DNA from: Platanthera guangdongensis
Lineage: Eukaryota > Streptophyta > Magnoliopsida > Asparagales > Orchidaceae
Direction of reading: 5' to 3'
DNA: 64,000 bases
NCBI GenBank assembly: GCA_039583875.1
Contig: CM077159.1
Location: 99,375,707 to 99,439,706 of the forward strand
Part shown: positions 9,517 to 21,469 of the stretch, piece after piece
Position numbering within the stretch: the stretch's first letter is position 1
Layout of the letters: the number at the start of each line of letters is the position of its first letter
Position numbers and translations under genes: made by a program
The notes under the pieces: generated by a model
Databases searched by the model: none
What the model was told of the DNA's origin: nothing
What the model saw: the letters and a program-made list of their open reading frames with translations, nothing else

Positions 9517-11531
9517 ATGGCCCAAAACAAAGATTATGCTAGCACCAGACCTCCAGTGTGCAATCTATCCAAGTTTGCACTTTGGAAGGTAAGGATTAGA
9601 CTCTACATGAATTCTATTGATGAGTATATTTTTAATTCTGTTTTGACAGTGTGTCCAAGACCTCCAGAGAACACAAGTACAAGTACTGTTCCACCTCCAT
9701 CAGGAACAGATGCTGACATCAAGAAGTGGAAAGTAGCAGATGCAAAGGCTATGAATATCTTAGCCTAGACTATGTCTGATGATATTTTGCAAAAGGTAGC
9801 TGAATGCAACTCAGCAAAGGAGATCTGGGACAAGCTATCTGAAATAGTCTCAGGATCTGCTAATGAAAGAAAGGACAGAAGATCTCACCTCATAACCCAA
9901 TATGAGAACTTCAAGAAAGGAGAAGCTGAGTCAGTAGGAGATATGTACAATAGACTCATTCTTATAGTCAATGAGCTGAAAACTTTGGATAAGGAGATAT
10001 CATTGACTGAGCTAAATGATAAAATCCTAATGTGCTTCCCAAGCACTTGGGACTCAAGGATCTGGCCAATCAAGGATGCCAGAAGTCTCAATGAAATCAC
10101 AACAGAAGCTCTCTTGGGCAAGCTCAAGTCTTATGAGCTGCTCATCAAAAATAGAGAAGAAGAGTAGAATGCTGCCTCACCAGCCACAAGAAAGGAAAAG
10201 ACAATAGCTTTCAAAGCCACTAAAGATCAGCCTGAAGACAAAATCCCAGGAAATGATGAGCTGCTTAGTCTGCTGGCCAAAAGATTTTACAAGATGGCCA
10301 GAAAGGACTTCAGGAAGAGATCATACAAAGAGCATGACAAGCCAAGGTATGATAAGTCAAATAATAAAGAAATTGTTTGCTTTGGTTGCAGGAAACCAGG
10401 CTACATTGTGTCTGAATGTCCAGAGAACAAAAACAAGGACAAATAGGACAAGAGAGAAAGAAGAAAGGACAAGGACTTCAAGAAGAATAGCAATGTCAAA
10501 TCCTCCTCAAGCAAGAACAAACACACAAGGAAGGGATTTGTTGCTGAATCTTGGAGTAAGACTGAAGAGGAATCAGAAGCTTCATCCAGCTCAAGTGATG
10601 ATGAGGATGATGCTGAAGAGAAGGAATTCTGCATGATAACTATCAATGCCTCACAACAAATTCTAATGCAGAAGATTCAGAGTCAGAATCAGAGACTCAA
10701 CCTGAAGAAGACCAGGTAATAGACTCTTTTGATTTCAATTCTGAGGACTTTAAGTATGAATTTAAAGCACTGTGTTTAGACCTATTAAAATCTGAGAAGG
10801 AAATTATCTCTCTCAGAAATCAATTGTCTGAACATAGTACCTTAAAATCAGAAAACCTCAAACTCTCTGAGGATTTGGAGTGTTGTAGGGAGCAGATAGC
10901 TTCACTGAAAAGTGAGCTGTCAGAGGCCAAAAAGCTTGAAGAATCCCTTAATGGGAGAAGCATCAAGCTAATAGACATCACAAGTACAGTGAACTCTAGA
11001 TTTAATAGTACACTGGGCTTGGGTGCTTCATCCAGCCAACCTATAGTTCTAACAACCCCAATCAAGTTTATTTCTGATAAAGGGAAGGGAGTTGTAGAGG
11101 TAGCTAGGAAAAATTCTGACTTACCCAAGAAAACAAGTGTTCAACAGAAATCGTCGAACGGAGCTAGACGATCGCCGAACGCAGATCGACGATCTCAGGC
11201 AAAATCGTCGAACTCAGGTCGACGATCTCTAATTCCTGAACTCTTCCGCAGTCGACCGTCGAACGGAGCTTGACGATCTGACCCAAGATCGTCGAACGCA
11301 GCTCAACGATCGTCGAACAGAGATCAAAGCTTTGGAAATTCTTTCAAGGGTAAATCAAAATCCAATCCTAGGGGTCCTTCATCCCAAAGATTTAACCCTA
11401 ATACTGAATGGATAATACCTCCAAGGAGATATCATCCTGAAGGTTATAAGAGTCAACCAGGGATGTCATTTATTTCTGAATTTAAAGGTTATCAACCTAG
11501 ACCCAAGGTAAACTGGGTCAAAAACAAGTGA
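9517..11531 (+). pseudogene. gag: Element A gag, degenerate
   Basis: Copia-type Gag starting at the ATG at 9517. It has the FALWKVRIRLYMNS and AKEIWDKLSEIVSG segments, then a single zinc knuckle CFGCRKPGYIVSEC (about 10379-10420) in which Tyr replaces the metal-binding His. Next come a Lys/Ser/Asp-rich tract, a coiled-coil-like segment (about 10790-10960) and a Ser/Arg/Asn-rich tail. Breaks are in-frame stops at 9766, 10165 and 10444, a frameshift near 10650-10700, and a stop near 11271. The C-terminal tail is encoded by the element's own CGTCGAAC array. The frame closes at 11529-11531, about 17 bases before pol. Confidence 0.8.
11148..11325. repeat. CGTCGAAC-type inverted-repeat array inside the A gag coding region
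   Basis: Seven or more TCGTCGAACGNAG / GACGATC words, the motif of the element's LTR, lie inside the gag frame, where they encode SSNGARRS-like repeats. They sit between ordinary gag sequence on both sides, so this is not a stray LTR fragment. Confidence 0.75.
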
Positions 11532-13844
11532 ATTATGTTATGTGCAGGTGAAGACCTATCCAACATCAAACCAGCAATGGTATTTGAATAGTGGGTGCTC
11601 AAAGCACATGACATGAAATAGGGACAACCTCACATCCTTTAAAGCCAAGCTTGGACCCAAAGTCATATTTGGTGATTCAAACTTTGGACAAACTAAAGGA
11701 TATGGTGCAGTCCAGATTGACACAGTCACATTCAAGAAGGTAGCCTATGTGGAAGGACTGAAGCACAATTTGATCAGTATCAGTCAGCTATGTGATGAAG
11801 GCTACCAGGTGACTTTCAGCAAAGCCTTATGCAAGATCAAGTCAGAGGACAACACAATTGTGTTGACAGGTAAAAGAAAAGGTAACATCTACTTAGTAGA
11901 CTTTCTTTCAACAGAAGTAGATATTTGCCCGTTTAACTCTGTTAGTAGACCTAATGTTTTATGGCATAAGAGACTAGGACATATAAAACTTAGAACCATT
12001 GCTAGGCTATCCAAGGACAACCTTATTAGAGGACTACCTTCTGGCCCCTACAAGAAGGAAGGACTCTGTAGGGCTTGTCAATTAGGCAAGCAAACTAAAA
12101 ATAGTTTCAAGTCACTTAATAAGAGTGATTCACCTAGGATTTTGTATCTGTTACACATGGATTTTTTTGGACCCATTACAGTACAAAGCTTAGGAGGGAA
12201 ATCTTATACTTTAGTAGTTGTAGATGACTTCTCTAGATTCACATGAGTGTTCTTTTTGAGGAAGAAGTCTGATAACTTTAAGTGTTTGACAGAGTTTCTC
12301 AAATGCATACAGACTGAGTTCAATACTCACATTGCCCTGATCAGAAGTGATCATGGGACAGAGTTTGATTCTCTTCTTATGCAAGAGTTCTGTCAGAGTG
12401 AAGGGATCAGACACACTTTCTCAGCTCCTAGAACTCCTCAACAAAATGGGGCAGCTGAAAGGAAAAATAGAACCCTTATTGAATCTGCCACTACATTATT
12501 GTCAGATGCTCACCTTCCTCTATATTTTTGGGCAGAGGCAGTGAACACCTCCAACTATGTGCTGAACAGAAGTTTAATACATAAACTAAAGGGCAAGACT
12601 CCCTATGAATTACTCAAAGGGAAGAAACCTAAAGTAGATTATTTTAGAATTTTTGGTTGTATCTGTTACATACACAATAATGACAAGAAGTACTTAGCAA
12701 AATTTCAAGCTAAAGCTGATGAAGGAGTGTTTCTGGGATACTCCATGATCAGTAAGGCTTATAGGGTATATAATAAATCAACTCTTAAAATTGAAGAATC
12801 TGTTCACATATCTTTTGATGAAACTAACATGTCTTTCAAGGAGAAGAACACTTCTACCATAGAACCTTTGCAGGTACATTCTCTTACTGAAGACTTGGAC
12901 AGATTACAAATCATTCAAAAAGAGGAAAACAGTGAAGATGAAGAAGACATTCAACATCATGAAGAAAAACTTCTTGAAGAGCCAGTTGTTGTACCACAAG
13001 AGGAAACAACAACACATGTTGGTGAACAATTAACACCCCCTGTTGATTTAGTAACATCAAGAAACCATCCAATTTCCCAAGTAATTGGAGACATCTCAGC
13101 TGGTGTGCAAACCAGAAATCAGGTCAACCAAAACCTATTGCACACTTGCTTCCTATCTCAAATTGAACCTCAATCCATTCAAGATGCAGAGCAAGATCCA
13201 CACTGGATCATTGCAATGTAAGAAGAGTTGCATCAATTTGAAAGGAACAAAGTTTGGGAACTAGTACCGAGGCCTAAGGATCACTCCATTGTTGGAACAA
13301 AGTGGGTGTTCAGAAACAAATTGGATGATCAAGGAGTCATTGTAAGGAACAAGGCAAGGCTAGTTGCTCAAGGGTACTCTCAAGAAGAAGGCATAGATTA
13401 TGACCAGACTTTTGCACCAGTTGCAAGGTTGGAGGCTATTAGAATCTTCTTAGCATATGCAGCACACAAAGGCTTCAAAGTATACCAGATGGATGTAAAG
13501 AGTGCTTTTCTAAATGGAGACATCAAAGAAGAAGTCTATGTCAGACAACCTCCAGGTTTTATCTCTTCATCTCATCCTGATTATGTTTTTAAATTGAATA
13601 AAGCATTGATAAGTAAAGTTTGTTTTAAAGAAGATAGATTTGGTTTTATATAATCTTTTACGTATATAAGTCTATCTCTTTTTTTTACTTATATCCTGTG
13701 GATTAAGGCAAGAGTACCTATCGCATAGGAGTATATTATTTTGTAGAAAATATCAAGGTCGTATTTTTCCTGGGATCGGTGTTAATTATTCTACTTTTTA
13801 GAACGAACTATTATTTTATCGAACGAACGGAGTGGAGTGTATAG

Positions 13845-13846
<2 letters not shown>

Positions 13847-13933
<87 letters not shown>
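13847..13933. repeat. (AT)n microsatellite
   Basis: About 43 uninterrupted AT dinucleotides. Confidence 0.97.
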
Positions 13934-13934
<1 letters not shown>

Positions 13935-14311
13935 GTGTTTTTATTAAGATAGGGACTTAGAAGGTAGTCCTTGATTTCAGAATTACTTTGAGAGAATATT
14001 AATTCACATATTAAAGAACAACTTTATTCCTTAATTACCTAACTTAACGAGAGGGTCCCTTTGGTAGCATCACTGACTCGAAAGTACGACCGGGGAGGCT
14101 TGCGTTTAAAACGGGTTAACGTAAACGTAGTGTCTCTTCACCTGGTATATGATCAATTAACAGAAAACCCTAGTTAGGATAACTAGAAAGTAGAGTTGAA
14201 ATAGTTGAAAATAATATCCAGCCCAGAGCTCATCTTGACCAAGTGCTAAGGGTTCTTAGCCTCTTCTTAGGATGGGGGCGGTATAAAGTGCAGAAAATAA
14301 TATCTACCTAT

Positions 14312-14541
14312 CTATCTTAATCCAGGACTTAAGCTTTCGCTTCGCCTTTCATTCGGGATAGGGTAGTAAAATCTAAAATTTTGCAGAGCTTTCGCACTAT
14401 CTTAATCCAGGTCATAGGCTTTCGCCTCGCCTTTCATTCGGGATAGTATGAAATAATAAGGTTTTGAAAATAATTTTGAAAGCAGTTTCACGCTATCTTA
14501 ATCCAGGACATAAGCAGAGCTTCGCCTTTCATTCGGGATAG
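14312..14541. repeat. Three spaced copies of a 50-bp unit
   Basis: Units at 14312-14361, 14397-14446 and 14493-14541 each start CTATCTTAATCCAGG and end CATTCGGGATAG, with a variable middle. The spacers are 35-46 bp and unrelated in length. The unit ends are themselves roughly complementary (CTATC / GATAG). Confidence 0.85.
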
Positions 14542-15193
14542 TATGAAAAAAATAAAGGTGAGTAAAACTGAAAATAAAACAGTAAAATACTCAGAATTGA
14601 AATTGAAAGAGTCTATTTTATAAAGTCCAAAAATTATTACAACTTTCTAAAAAGCTGAAAAGAAAGCTAAAATATTACAACTTACAGAACTTTTGAATAC
14701 TTGAAAGCTACTACCAGTTCTTTGTCAGAGAGCTGGGGAGTCCTAACAGTTCTTAAGGAAGCTGCTAGTGTTCGAATAATTCTACTCAGCCCTGCCCCTC
14801 TATTTATAGGAAAAAAATAAATGCTTTTGGAAAAGCACTTTTGGAAAAGTTGCCAAACAGCTTATGGAAAAGCTGCCAAACAGCTTTTGCAAAAGCTGCA
14901 AATCTGCTTATAGAACAGCTGGCTATTGGACAGCTTGACACGTGGCGGTTTGGATATGGATGGAGCTGACTTGGCTGGCTGGATAAGAACTGCATCTGCT
15001 GATGGAAAAGCAGCTGATGGATAAGCTGGCAGCTGGCTGATTGAAAAGCTGGCGGGTTGGCGGGTAGCAGGTTGAGCTGGCGGGTTGCAGGTTGACGGGT
15101 TGCGGGTCCGAGTAGCACGTTGCGGGCAGGCGGGTTGCGGGTCCTGGAGAGTTGGCGGGCTGGACTAAATCCATTCAAAAAATGCGCTGGCCT

Positions 15194-15247
15194 GGTCTCG
15201 ATCCCAAGCAACCAGAGAGAACAACTAAACACCACTCCACTAGGCCA
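15194..15247 (-). ncRNA. SINE-like Pol III promoter (A and B boxes)
   Basis: On the minus strand, TGGCCTAGTGG (15237-15247) fits the tRNA A-box consensus TRGYNNARNGG exactly. GGATCGAGACC (15194-15204) fits the B box GGTTCGANNCC with one mismatch, 32 bp downstream. The text between does not fold as a tRNA that I can recognise, so a tRNA-derived SINE head is the likelier reading. The 3' end and tail are not recognised. Confidence 0.45.
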
Positions 15248-16884
15248 ATTGATCTTTGTTGTTTGAAACCTGCATATAATATATTTATAATATATAAAAA
15301 TACAGATTTTATTATACTATAATTTTGACAATCTTATATTATTTTAAAATATAATTATATTATTTACAAGATAATAAAAAATATTGTTTTAATAATATTT
15401 TACATTCGTAATAAAATTTTATTTAAAAGATAATATACATAATATTACTTATATAATATTACTTATATAATATTACTAAATATTAATAATACTATACATA
15501 TTATATTATAATTTATAAGTACAGTGTAATTAATTTATATAAATTATATTAACGTTTATTATTATTATTATTATAAATATTTATTTAGAGAATAAAAAAA
15601 ACAAACAATTTATTCAATAATTTACATAAACTTTTACAAATTATATTTAGAAATTAACCTAAAATGTATACTAAAATGTTTATAAATAACTACTCATCAA
15701 GCATTATATGGTCTCAAGCAAGCTCCTAGAGCATGGTATGAGACCATAGCATGCTTTCTCCTGAAAAATGAGTTTATAAGGGGTAGAGTAGACCAAACTC
15801 TTTTTATTAGAACCCATAAGTCCCATACCCTACTAGTACAAATCTATGTAGATGATATTATTTTTGGTTCTATTGATTCAAATTTGTGCAGAAGGTTTTC
15901 CAACCTAATGCATTCTAAATTTAAAATGAGTAGCATGGGTAAGCTATCCTTCTTTCTAGGATTGCAAATCAAGCAATATGCTGAAGGCATATTTATTTCT
16001 CAAACCAAGTATGCAAAAGAATTGGTTAAGAAATTTGGTATATCTGAAGCATCATGCATGAAAACACCTATGCCTACTAATATTGTATTGGATGCTGATG
16101 AACATGGGAAACCTGTTGATCAGACAACATATAAAGCAATGATTGACTCTTTATTGTACGTTACAGCTAGTAGACCTGACATAATATTTGCTACATACAT
16201 ATGTGCTAGATTACAAGTGAACCCTAGAGAGTCACACATAATATTAGTTAAAAGGATTCTCAGGTATGTAAAAAGTTGTCCAAATCTAGGTCTCTGGTAC
16301 CAAAAAGACTCAGCATTTGACTTAACTGGATTTTCTGATGCTGATTATGCTGGATGCAGAATTGACAGGAAAAGAACCAGTGGAACTTGTCAGTTTTTTG
16401 GTGACAGACTTGTCTCTTGGTTTTGCAAGAAACAAACATCTGTGTCAACTTCAACTGCTGAAGCTGAATACATGACTGCAGGTAGTTGTTGTTCACAAAT
16501 ATTGTGGATTCAAAACCAACTCCTAGACTATGACTACAACTTAGAGAAGTATAAAATCTTTTGTGATAATACTAGTGCTATTTCTATAGCTCAAAATCCA
16601 GTCCTCCATAGTAGGACAAAACACATAGAAATTAGGCATCACTTTTTAAGAGATAATGTTGAGAAGAACAAAATTGAACTTCAATATATCCCAACTGATT
16701 TGCAAAGGGGAGATATTTTCACCAAACCCTTGGATGAAAAGAAACACACCTTCTTCCTGAATCAGTTAGGAATGTTAGATGGAGGAAGTTTAAAATAAGT
16801 TCCAAGATTTTGAAACTCTAAAAATTGACAAAGACTAGGCAAACATCTTGATTTTTCTAGTGTATAAGAGTGTTTTTGGTCTCT

Positions 16885-17160
16885 GAACTGCGCTCGACGA
16901 TTTTCCCCCAGATCGTCGAACGGAGATCGACGCTTTCCGAAATCGTCGACCAGAGTTCAGCGCTTCTCAGATAGCGTTCAACTATCTCTCCAGGTCAGCG
17001 ATCATCAAACGAAGCTCGACGATTTTGTTTTCTGAACTATCGTCGAACGGAGCTCGACGCTCTCCAATATCGTCGAACAGATATCGACGATATTGAAGAC
17101 CTTTCAGATTCCTTTAGAAGCCCCGATCGTCGAACTGAGTTCAACGATCTTTCCTTTTCT
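16885..17160. repeat. CGTCGAAC / TCGACGAT array between A pol and env-like ORF
   Basis: Eight or so words of the LTR motif (ATCGTCGAAC, GCTCGACGAT and variants) fill the pol to env-like spacer. This parallels the spacer arrays of elements 1, B and C. Confidence 0.8.
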
Positions 17161-17174
17161 GCGTCGAACCCTAA

Positions 17175-17181
17175 TATAAAA
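17175..17181 (+). promoter_or_regulatory. TATA box candidate upstream of the A env-like ORF
   Basis: TATAAAA sits at the end of the spacer array, 120 bp before the env-like ATG. It is followed by a pyrimidine-rich leader ending TTTTGCAG at 17281-17288, an acceptor-like sequence seven bases before the ATG. Confidence 0.5.
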
Positions 17182-17294
17182 CTCTTTTTTCGGCCGTCGT
17201 TCTCTCTTTGCGCCTTCGTTCTCTCTGCAAATTTTCTTTTCCCTCCAAACATCTCTACACTTGGTCGTTTGTTTGTTGAGTTTTGCAGGAAGCA

Positions 17295-20200
17295 ATGACC
17301 GTCTCAGTCGCCGTTCTGGCCGCCATGAAATTTGATGCAGGATTCGATGTTGATATGGATTCGTTCAACAACAGTGATCAAATTTTCCAAGACATTCTAG
17401 AACTTTTCGAGGAGCAAAAGCTAGTCACTATAATGTATACCAGAATAAAATTGGCTGCTGATGAAATCAAGGAGTGGGTATATACTGCCCACAACCAGGA
17501 CCATAATACGGTTATTGGTACAGTGTCAGGAACTCAGGTACCTCTTACACCGGCTGCCCTGACAGAAATTTTTGGATTAAATTCTGGAGAAGACTCTATT
17601 GAACTTTCTGGAGAAGAATTTTCTGATGTACTTCAAAGAATGGGTCACTCAGATGCAAACCCTAGCAAGCTTCTGAAGAAAAATTTATCTGTGGAATACA
17701 GATTTTTAGCTGATGTTGTGGGAAAAGTGCTTTTGGCCAAACATTCAGCCCATGATACCATCTCCAGGTATCAACTATGTTTGATGGGTGCTATTGTAGA
17801 TAAGAAACAATTAAACTGGGGAGAGATTTTCTTTGATCTGATTAAGAAGAAGATAAATAAGAATTTTGTTAACTTTGGAAGGATACTAGGGCTGTTTCTT
17901 CAAAACAGATGCCCTGCTCTGCTAGTATCAAATGGGATGCACATCAATGCCTCCAAGAGGCTCTCCTGTACCCTGTTTGGCAAGTGGGACAGGCAAATTG
18001 TGAAGCCCAGCAGGCCCTCTGCAGCTGCAATTTCAGGCACAAGGACTATTACAGTCTCTTCCCCTCAAGCCTCTGCCCCTGCAGAATACTTGCCTGCTGC
18101 TTCTCCTCCTCCTCCACCTCTTATTTCATCTCCACCAGTCACCTCCACCATTCAAATTTCATCCACCATCATACTTTCAACCCCATCTCCAACTTCAGTT
18201 TCACCAGCTCCACCTCAAATAGAAGAACTATTCCATCCTCTACATCAATACCCTCAACTAGATCTTGACACATCATCTCACATTCTATCTGTCAATCTGA
18301 TAGATGATTCCTTTATGGATGATTCACCTTCATACCCTCCTGATCTACCGTCTTCATCCACATCTTACCAACAGTTACTCCAAGACATCATTGCTTAACC
18401 CTCCTTCACACCTTCTTTTTCCATTCTACTATCTTCCATTTCAACAATCCCCATATCTCAACCTTCATTTCCACCATCCACCAGTTCTCCACCCACATCT
18501 CCAGCTGTTCCACCTACAGTCTCTACCTCTGCTCAAGTCTCTATTGAGCATGTAGATCTTCCAGCCTTAGCAGACAGACTTTATGAGCTGATAGCTCCCA
18601 GGATATCACTTCTGTTGGAGACCTCCTTGGCTCCACTCCTAAAGTCAGTTGCAGACCTATCTGCCAGGCTATCTTCTCTCATTACTCAGTCAATCCCTTC
18701 CTCTGGGTGTCTTGATCCAGTCCTGACTGAATCTAGGCAGGGGGAGATGCCTCATGAAGTGGTTAGATTGCCTGCTACTGCTATTTCCTCAGTTCAAGCT
18801 GTTATTACTTCAACTCAAGCTCCAGCCTCAACACCACAAGTTGCTATTTTCTCAATGGATCTCAGATCTTTATTATCAGATTTGATTCAATATATTTCAG
18901 CTGTCTTCCAGAGCATACTGCAGTCCAGCCACCTGAAGACCTCTCCAAGGCCATTGTGCCCATTTCAAGCTGTGACACTAGTATTATACATTCCTTTGTA
19001 AATTCAGTTTATGCTGCTGCCCCTACTGCTGTTATTGATGGTTCTTCTACTGTTGTTGTGTCTGATAGTTCTGATACTGCTGATGATTTAGTCTCTAAGG
19101 ATATATATATATGACAGAGGCATATGATTTTGAGCCTGCTGTCACTACTGAAGTTGCCCCTGCTGATGTTCTTATATCTGAAATTGTTATCTCTGAATCT
19201 GCTGCTACCCCAGTTACTGCTGTTACTACTGCTGCTGTATCTTCTGAGAGTGTTGCTCCTGAAAGTTTTGTATCTGCTGATGTAATCTCTGCTAGTGCTG
19301 CTTCTATTTCTCCTTCTACTGCTGCTGCTACAACTGATGTCACTACTGTTACCTCCGCTCAAACCCAACAACAGATAGACTATCTTAAGAGGATTGATGC
19401 ACTTTATGATGATCAAAGCTCAGAAAGTGACCAGTTCAGGACTGATTCAGATGACTCCTCAGCCACTATTGCAAGGAAAAGAAAGGCAAGAAGAAAAGCT
19501 ATGAAAAGGGTTCCCCCAGCTAAAGTAAAAGATACTAATGACATTCCTTACTACATATTGCATGACTGCCCCATTACAGAACACTGGATGCAATATTCCA
19601 AGAATCAACTGAAGGCCATGAAGAAAAAGAGAGAGTATGACAAAGGTTCCTCTCAGTTCCATCATCCTCCTCCTCCTCCTCCTTCACCTGGTGCAAGTGT
19701 AAGTGGTAGCTCTGCATCTCATCCCTCTGCCAGAAGTCAAACCCCCTATCAGCCTCAAGGAAGATCTCAACATAGGGGAAGCCAATCTAGAGGCTATCAA
19801 TCAAGGAGAGGAAACTATAGAGGAAACCAAAGAGAACTTCAAGTTTATTCTAAAGGCTATTCCAGGCAACATCCTTACTCAAGGGAAGGACCAAGTCCAT
19901 CTGATACTACTTCAGGTCCATTTCCTTACAAGCTGAAAGAATTAGTCTCCTCCAGAGCTCCTCCAGATAATCCCTCTAATAGATATGAGCCTCCAGTGCC
20001 ATATGAAGATCCAGAAAACAATCCAACTTCTTGTACAGCTAGGATGAAGGAATTAGCTGCTTTGGATCAGCTTAAGAAAGCCAGAGAGCAAGACAAAGAC
20101 ACCTCCAATATTACTACTTTATCAGAACAAAGGAAAAAGGAACTGAAAAGATACTCCTCCAGCAAGTTCTTTGATTCTGAAAGCTACATGAAGCTGCATC

Positions 20201-20328
20201 CTGAAGCTGTAGTACCAAGGCCAAAACAACAAACATCTCTAGGTGCAGCTGATGACAGAAGATCAAAGAAGGAAGCTCTTAATCCAAATAGGGAAATAAA
20301 ACTTATAAAGAGCAAGGAAAAGGAGTAA
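17295..20328 (+). pseudogene. Element A envelope-position ORF, broken
   Basis: The third ORF of Sireviruses, called env-like by position only. I chose the ATG at 17295; its start aligns with that of element C. Residues 1-230 form a globular domain (KEWVYTA, LTEIFGLNSGED, VVGKVLLAKHSAHD, NFGRILGLFL) homologous to the N-terminal domain in elements 1, B and C. A long Pro/Ser/Thr-rich linker follows, then a basic C-terminal region with DTNDIPYYILHDCP, Gly/Arg/Ser-rich repeats and a charged end. I see no signal peptide or hydrophobic membrane span. Breaks: a stop at 18396-18398, a degraded stretch to 18614, and a frameshift between about 18990 and 19111. The last part, 19111-20328, is open. Confidence 0.75.
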
Positions 20329-20476
20329 TTCTGTAAGGTGACAATTCATGCTATTTATGATCTGTTTGAGATATTATCTGTGTTTCTGCAATGTTTTGTT
20401 GTTATATTGTTGTTCTGTATGTTTATAATTTTTCAAATTTCTGTAAATAGTAATCCTAACCCAAATAGGGGGAGAT
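20329..20476 (+). other. Element A 3' untranslated part and polypurine tract
   Basis: A short T-rich stretch, then CCAAATAGGGGGAGAT at 20461-20476, the plus-strand primer directly before the 3' LTR. Confidence 0.85.
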
Positions 20477-21325
20477 TATTGGAACATCCTATTACTGATT
20501 TGGGTCAGGATCACTATGTCTCTTAGGAAACCTGTTTTGACCTCATTGTATAGATCTAAAGGTCAATTAGAATTGAGTCTAAGGGTTAGTACTTAGGTTT
20601 GGAAGCTGCCCTCAAGACCAGGTTTTTCAGTTTGGAGACTAAGTCATTTCGTCGAGCTCAGTACGATGAATCGTCGAACTCCATTCGACGATCGTTGAGC
20701 TCACTTCGACGGATCGTCGAACTTCATTCGACGATCTCTGAGCTCAACTTCATCAAGTCGTCGAACTCCATTCGACGATCTTCGAGCTTAGATAGACGAT
20801 CTTGACTCCAGTTTGATTCTCTATCTCTGAGCTCAGATCGACAATAGTTGAGCTCAGATCGACGATCTCTGTTTCTGTCTAAGTCCAAATCTCTGAGCTC
20901 AGTTCGACGATAGTGAAGCTTAGTTCGACGTTTTTCTGAAGAGTTCAACGATTTTCAAGATTCAAATTTGGACAGCTGTGGAATTACTGTCAGCATTTAA
21001 TTCAGAGATCTTACAGCCGTTTTCATTTATTCTGGAGCAAGTTTCAAGGAATTATCAAGGAATGTTTTTATTGGACTTTCCTCCAGAAGACAATTACAAT
21101 TAAGGAAGTTATTGATGACAGGCCAACGACTATCTTGGACAATGGACAATTTCTATTCAGACAGAAGAAATAAAAGACAATTCTTCAACTTCTGTAATAT
21201 CAATCCAGTAGAGAACTCTGAGAAAGAAAAGAAGAGGAATTTTCTCTGCAACAACTCTTATAATAACTATTACACAGAGAAAGAAAGAGAGTTGCAGACA
21301 TTCTCTGTCTCAAGAATTCATACAG
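20477..21325 (+). repeat. 3' LTR of element A, left part
   Basis: Matches 7808-8656 with scattered substitutions. It is interrupted at TACAG (21321-21325) by element 1 and resumes at 34315. It contains the CGTCGAAC array at 20645-20950. Confidence 0.95.
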
Positions 21326-21469
21326 TGTTGGGTACATTGGTCAAATGTACCTGATTTGAAGAAGCCTCACCTAACTCAATGATATACATCATAGTGTATT
21401 TGATGTTTGTTTGAGTTACTTGTGCAGGTTAGGAATACACTGGACTGAAGCTAAAAATTCTAAGTCCAT

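Larger units (their letters stand above)
13601..15705. mobile_element. Unidentified 2.1-kb insertion in A pol, flanked by AAGCATT
   Basis: Pol sequence breaks at 13607 and resumes at 15706. AAGCATT is present on both sides (13601-13607 and 15699-15705), so it looks like a target duplication. The insert begins GATAAGTA and ends TACTCATC, an 8-bp imperfect terminal inverted repeat (one mismatch). It contains an (AT)n tract, a triplicated 50-bp unit, a minus-strand TATAAATA at 14801-14808, GC-rich GCGGGTTG repeats (15050-15150), minus-strand Pol III boxes and an AT-rich end. No protein-coding frame is convincing. It could be a non-autonomous DNA element or a composite; I cannot assign a family. 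Confidence 0.6.
11548..16798 (+). pseudogene. pol: Element A pol (protease-integrase-RT-RNase H), split by a 2.1-kb insert
   Basis: Pol begins just after GTGCAG at 11542-11547, without an ATG. The protease site reads WYLNSGCS, with Asn for the catalytic Asp. Integrase has the WHKRLGHI zinc region and CRACQLGK (about 11960-12090), then the core with [15 protein letters not shown] and [16 protein letters not shown] starts with KWVFRNKL and [11 protein letters not shown]; after the insert it resumes at [14 protein letters not shown] and keeps YVDDIIFG near 15847. RNase H shows GFSDADYAGC and STAEAEYM, ending at 16798. Breaks: stops near 11612, at 12244 (Trp to stop) and at 13219, plus the insertion at 13608. 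Confidence 0.9.

Noticed and set aside
14804..15235. Minus-strand 143-aa ORF rich in PAR/PAT repeats
   Set aside because: Encoded by GCGGGTTG-type tandem repeats within the unidentified insertion; repeat-driven, no recognisable domain.
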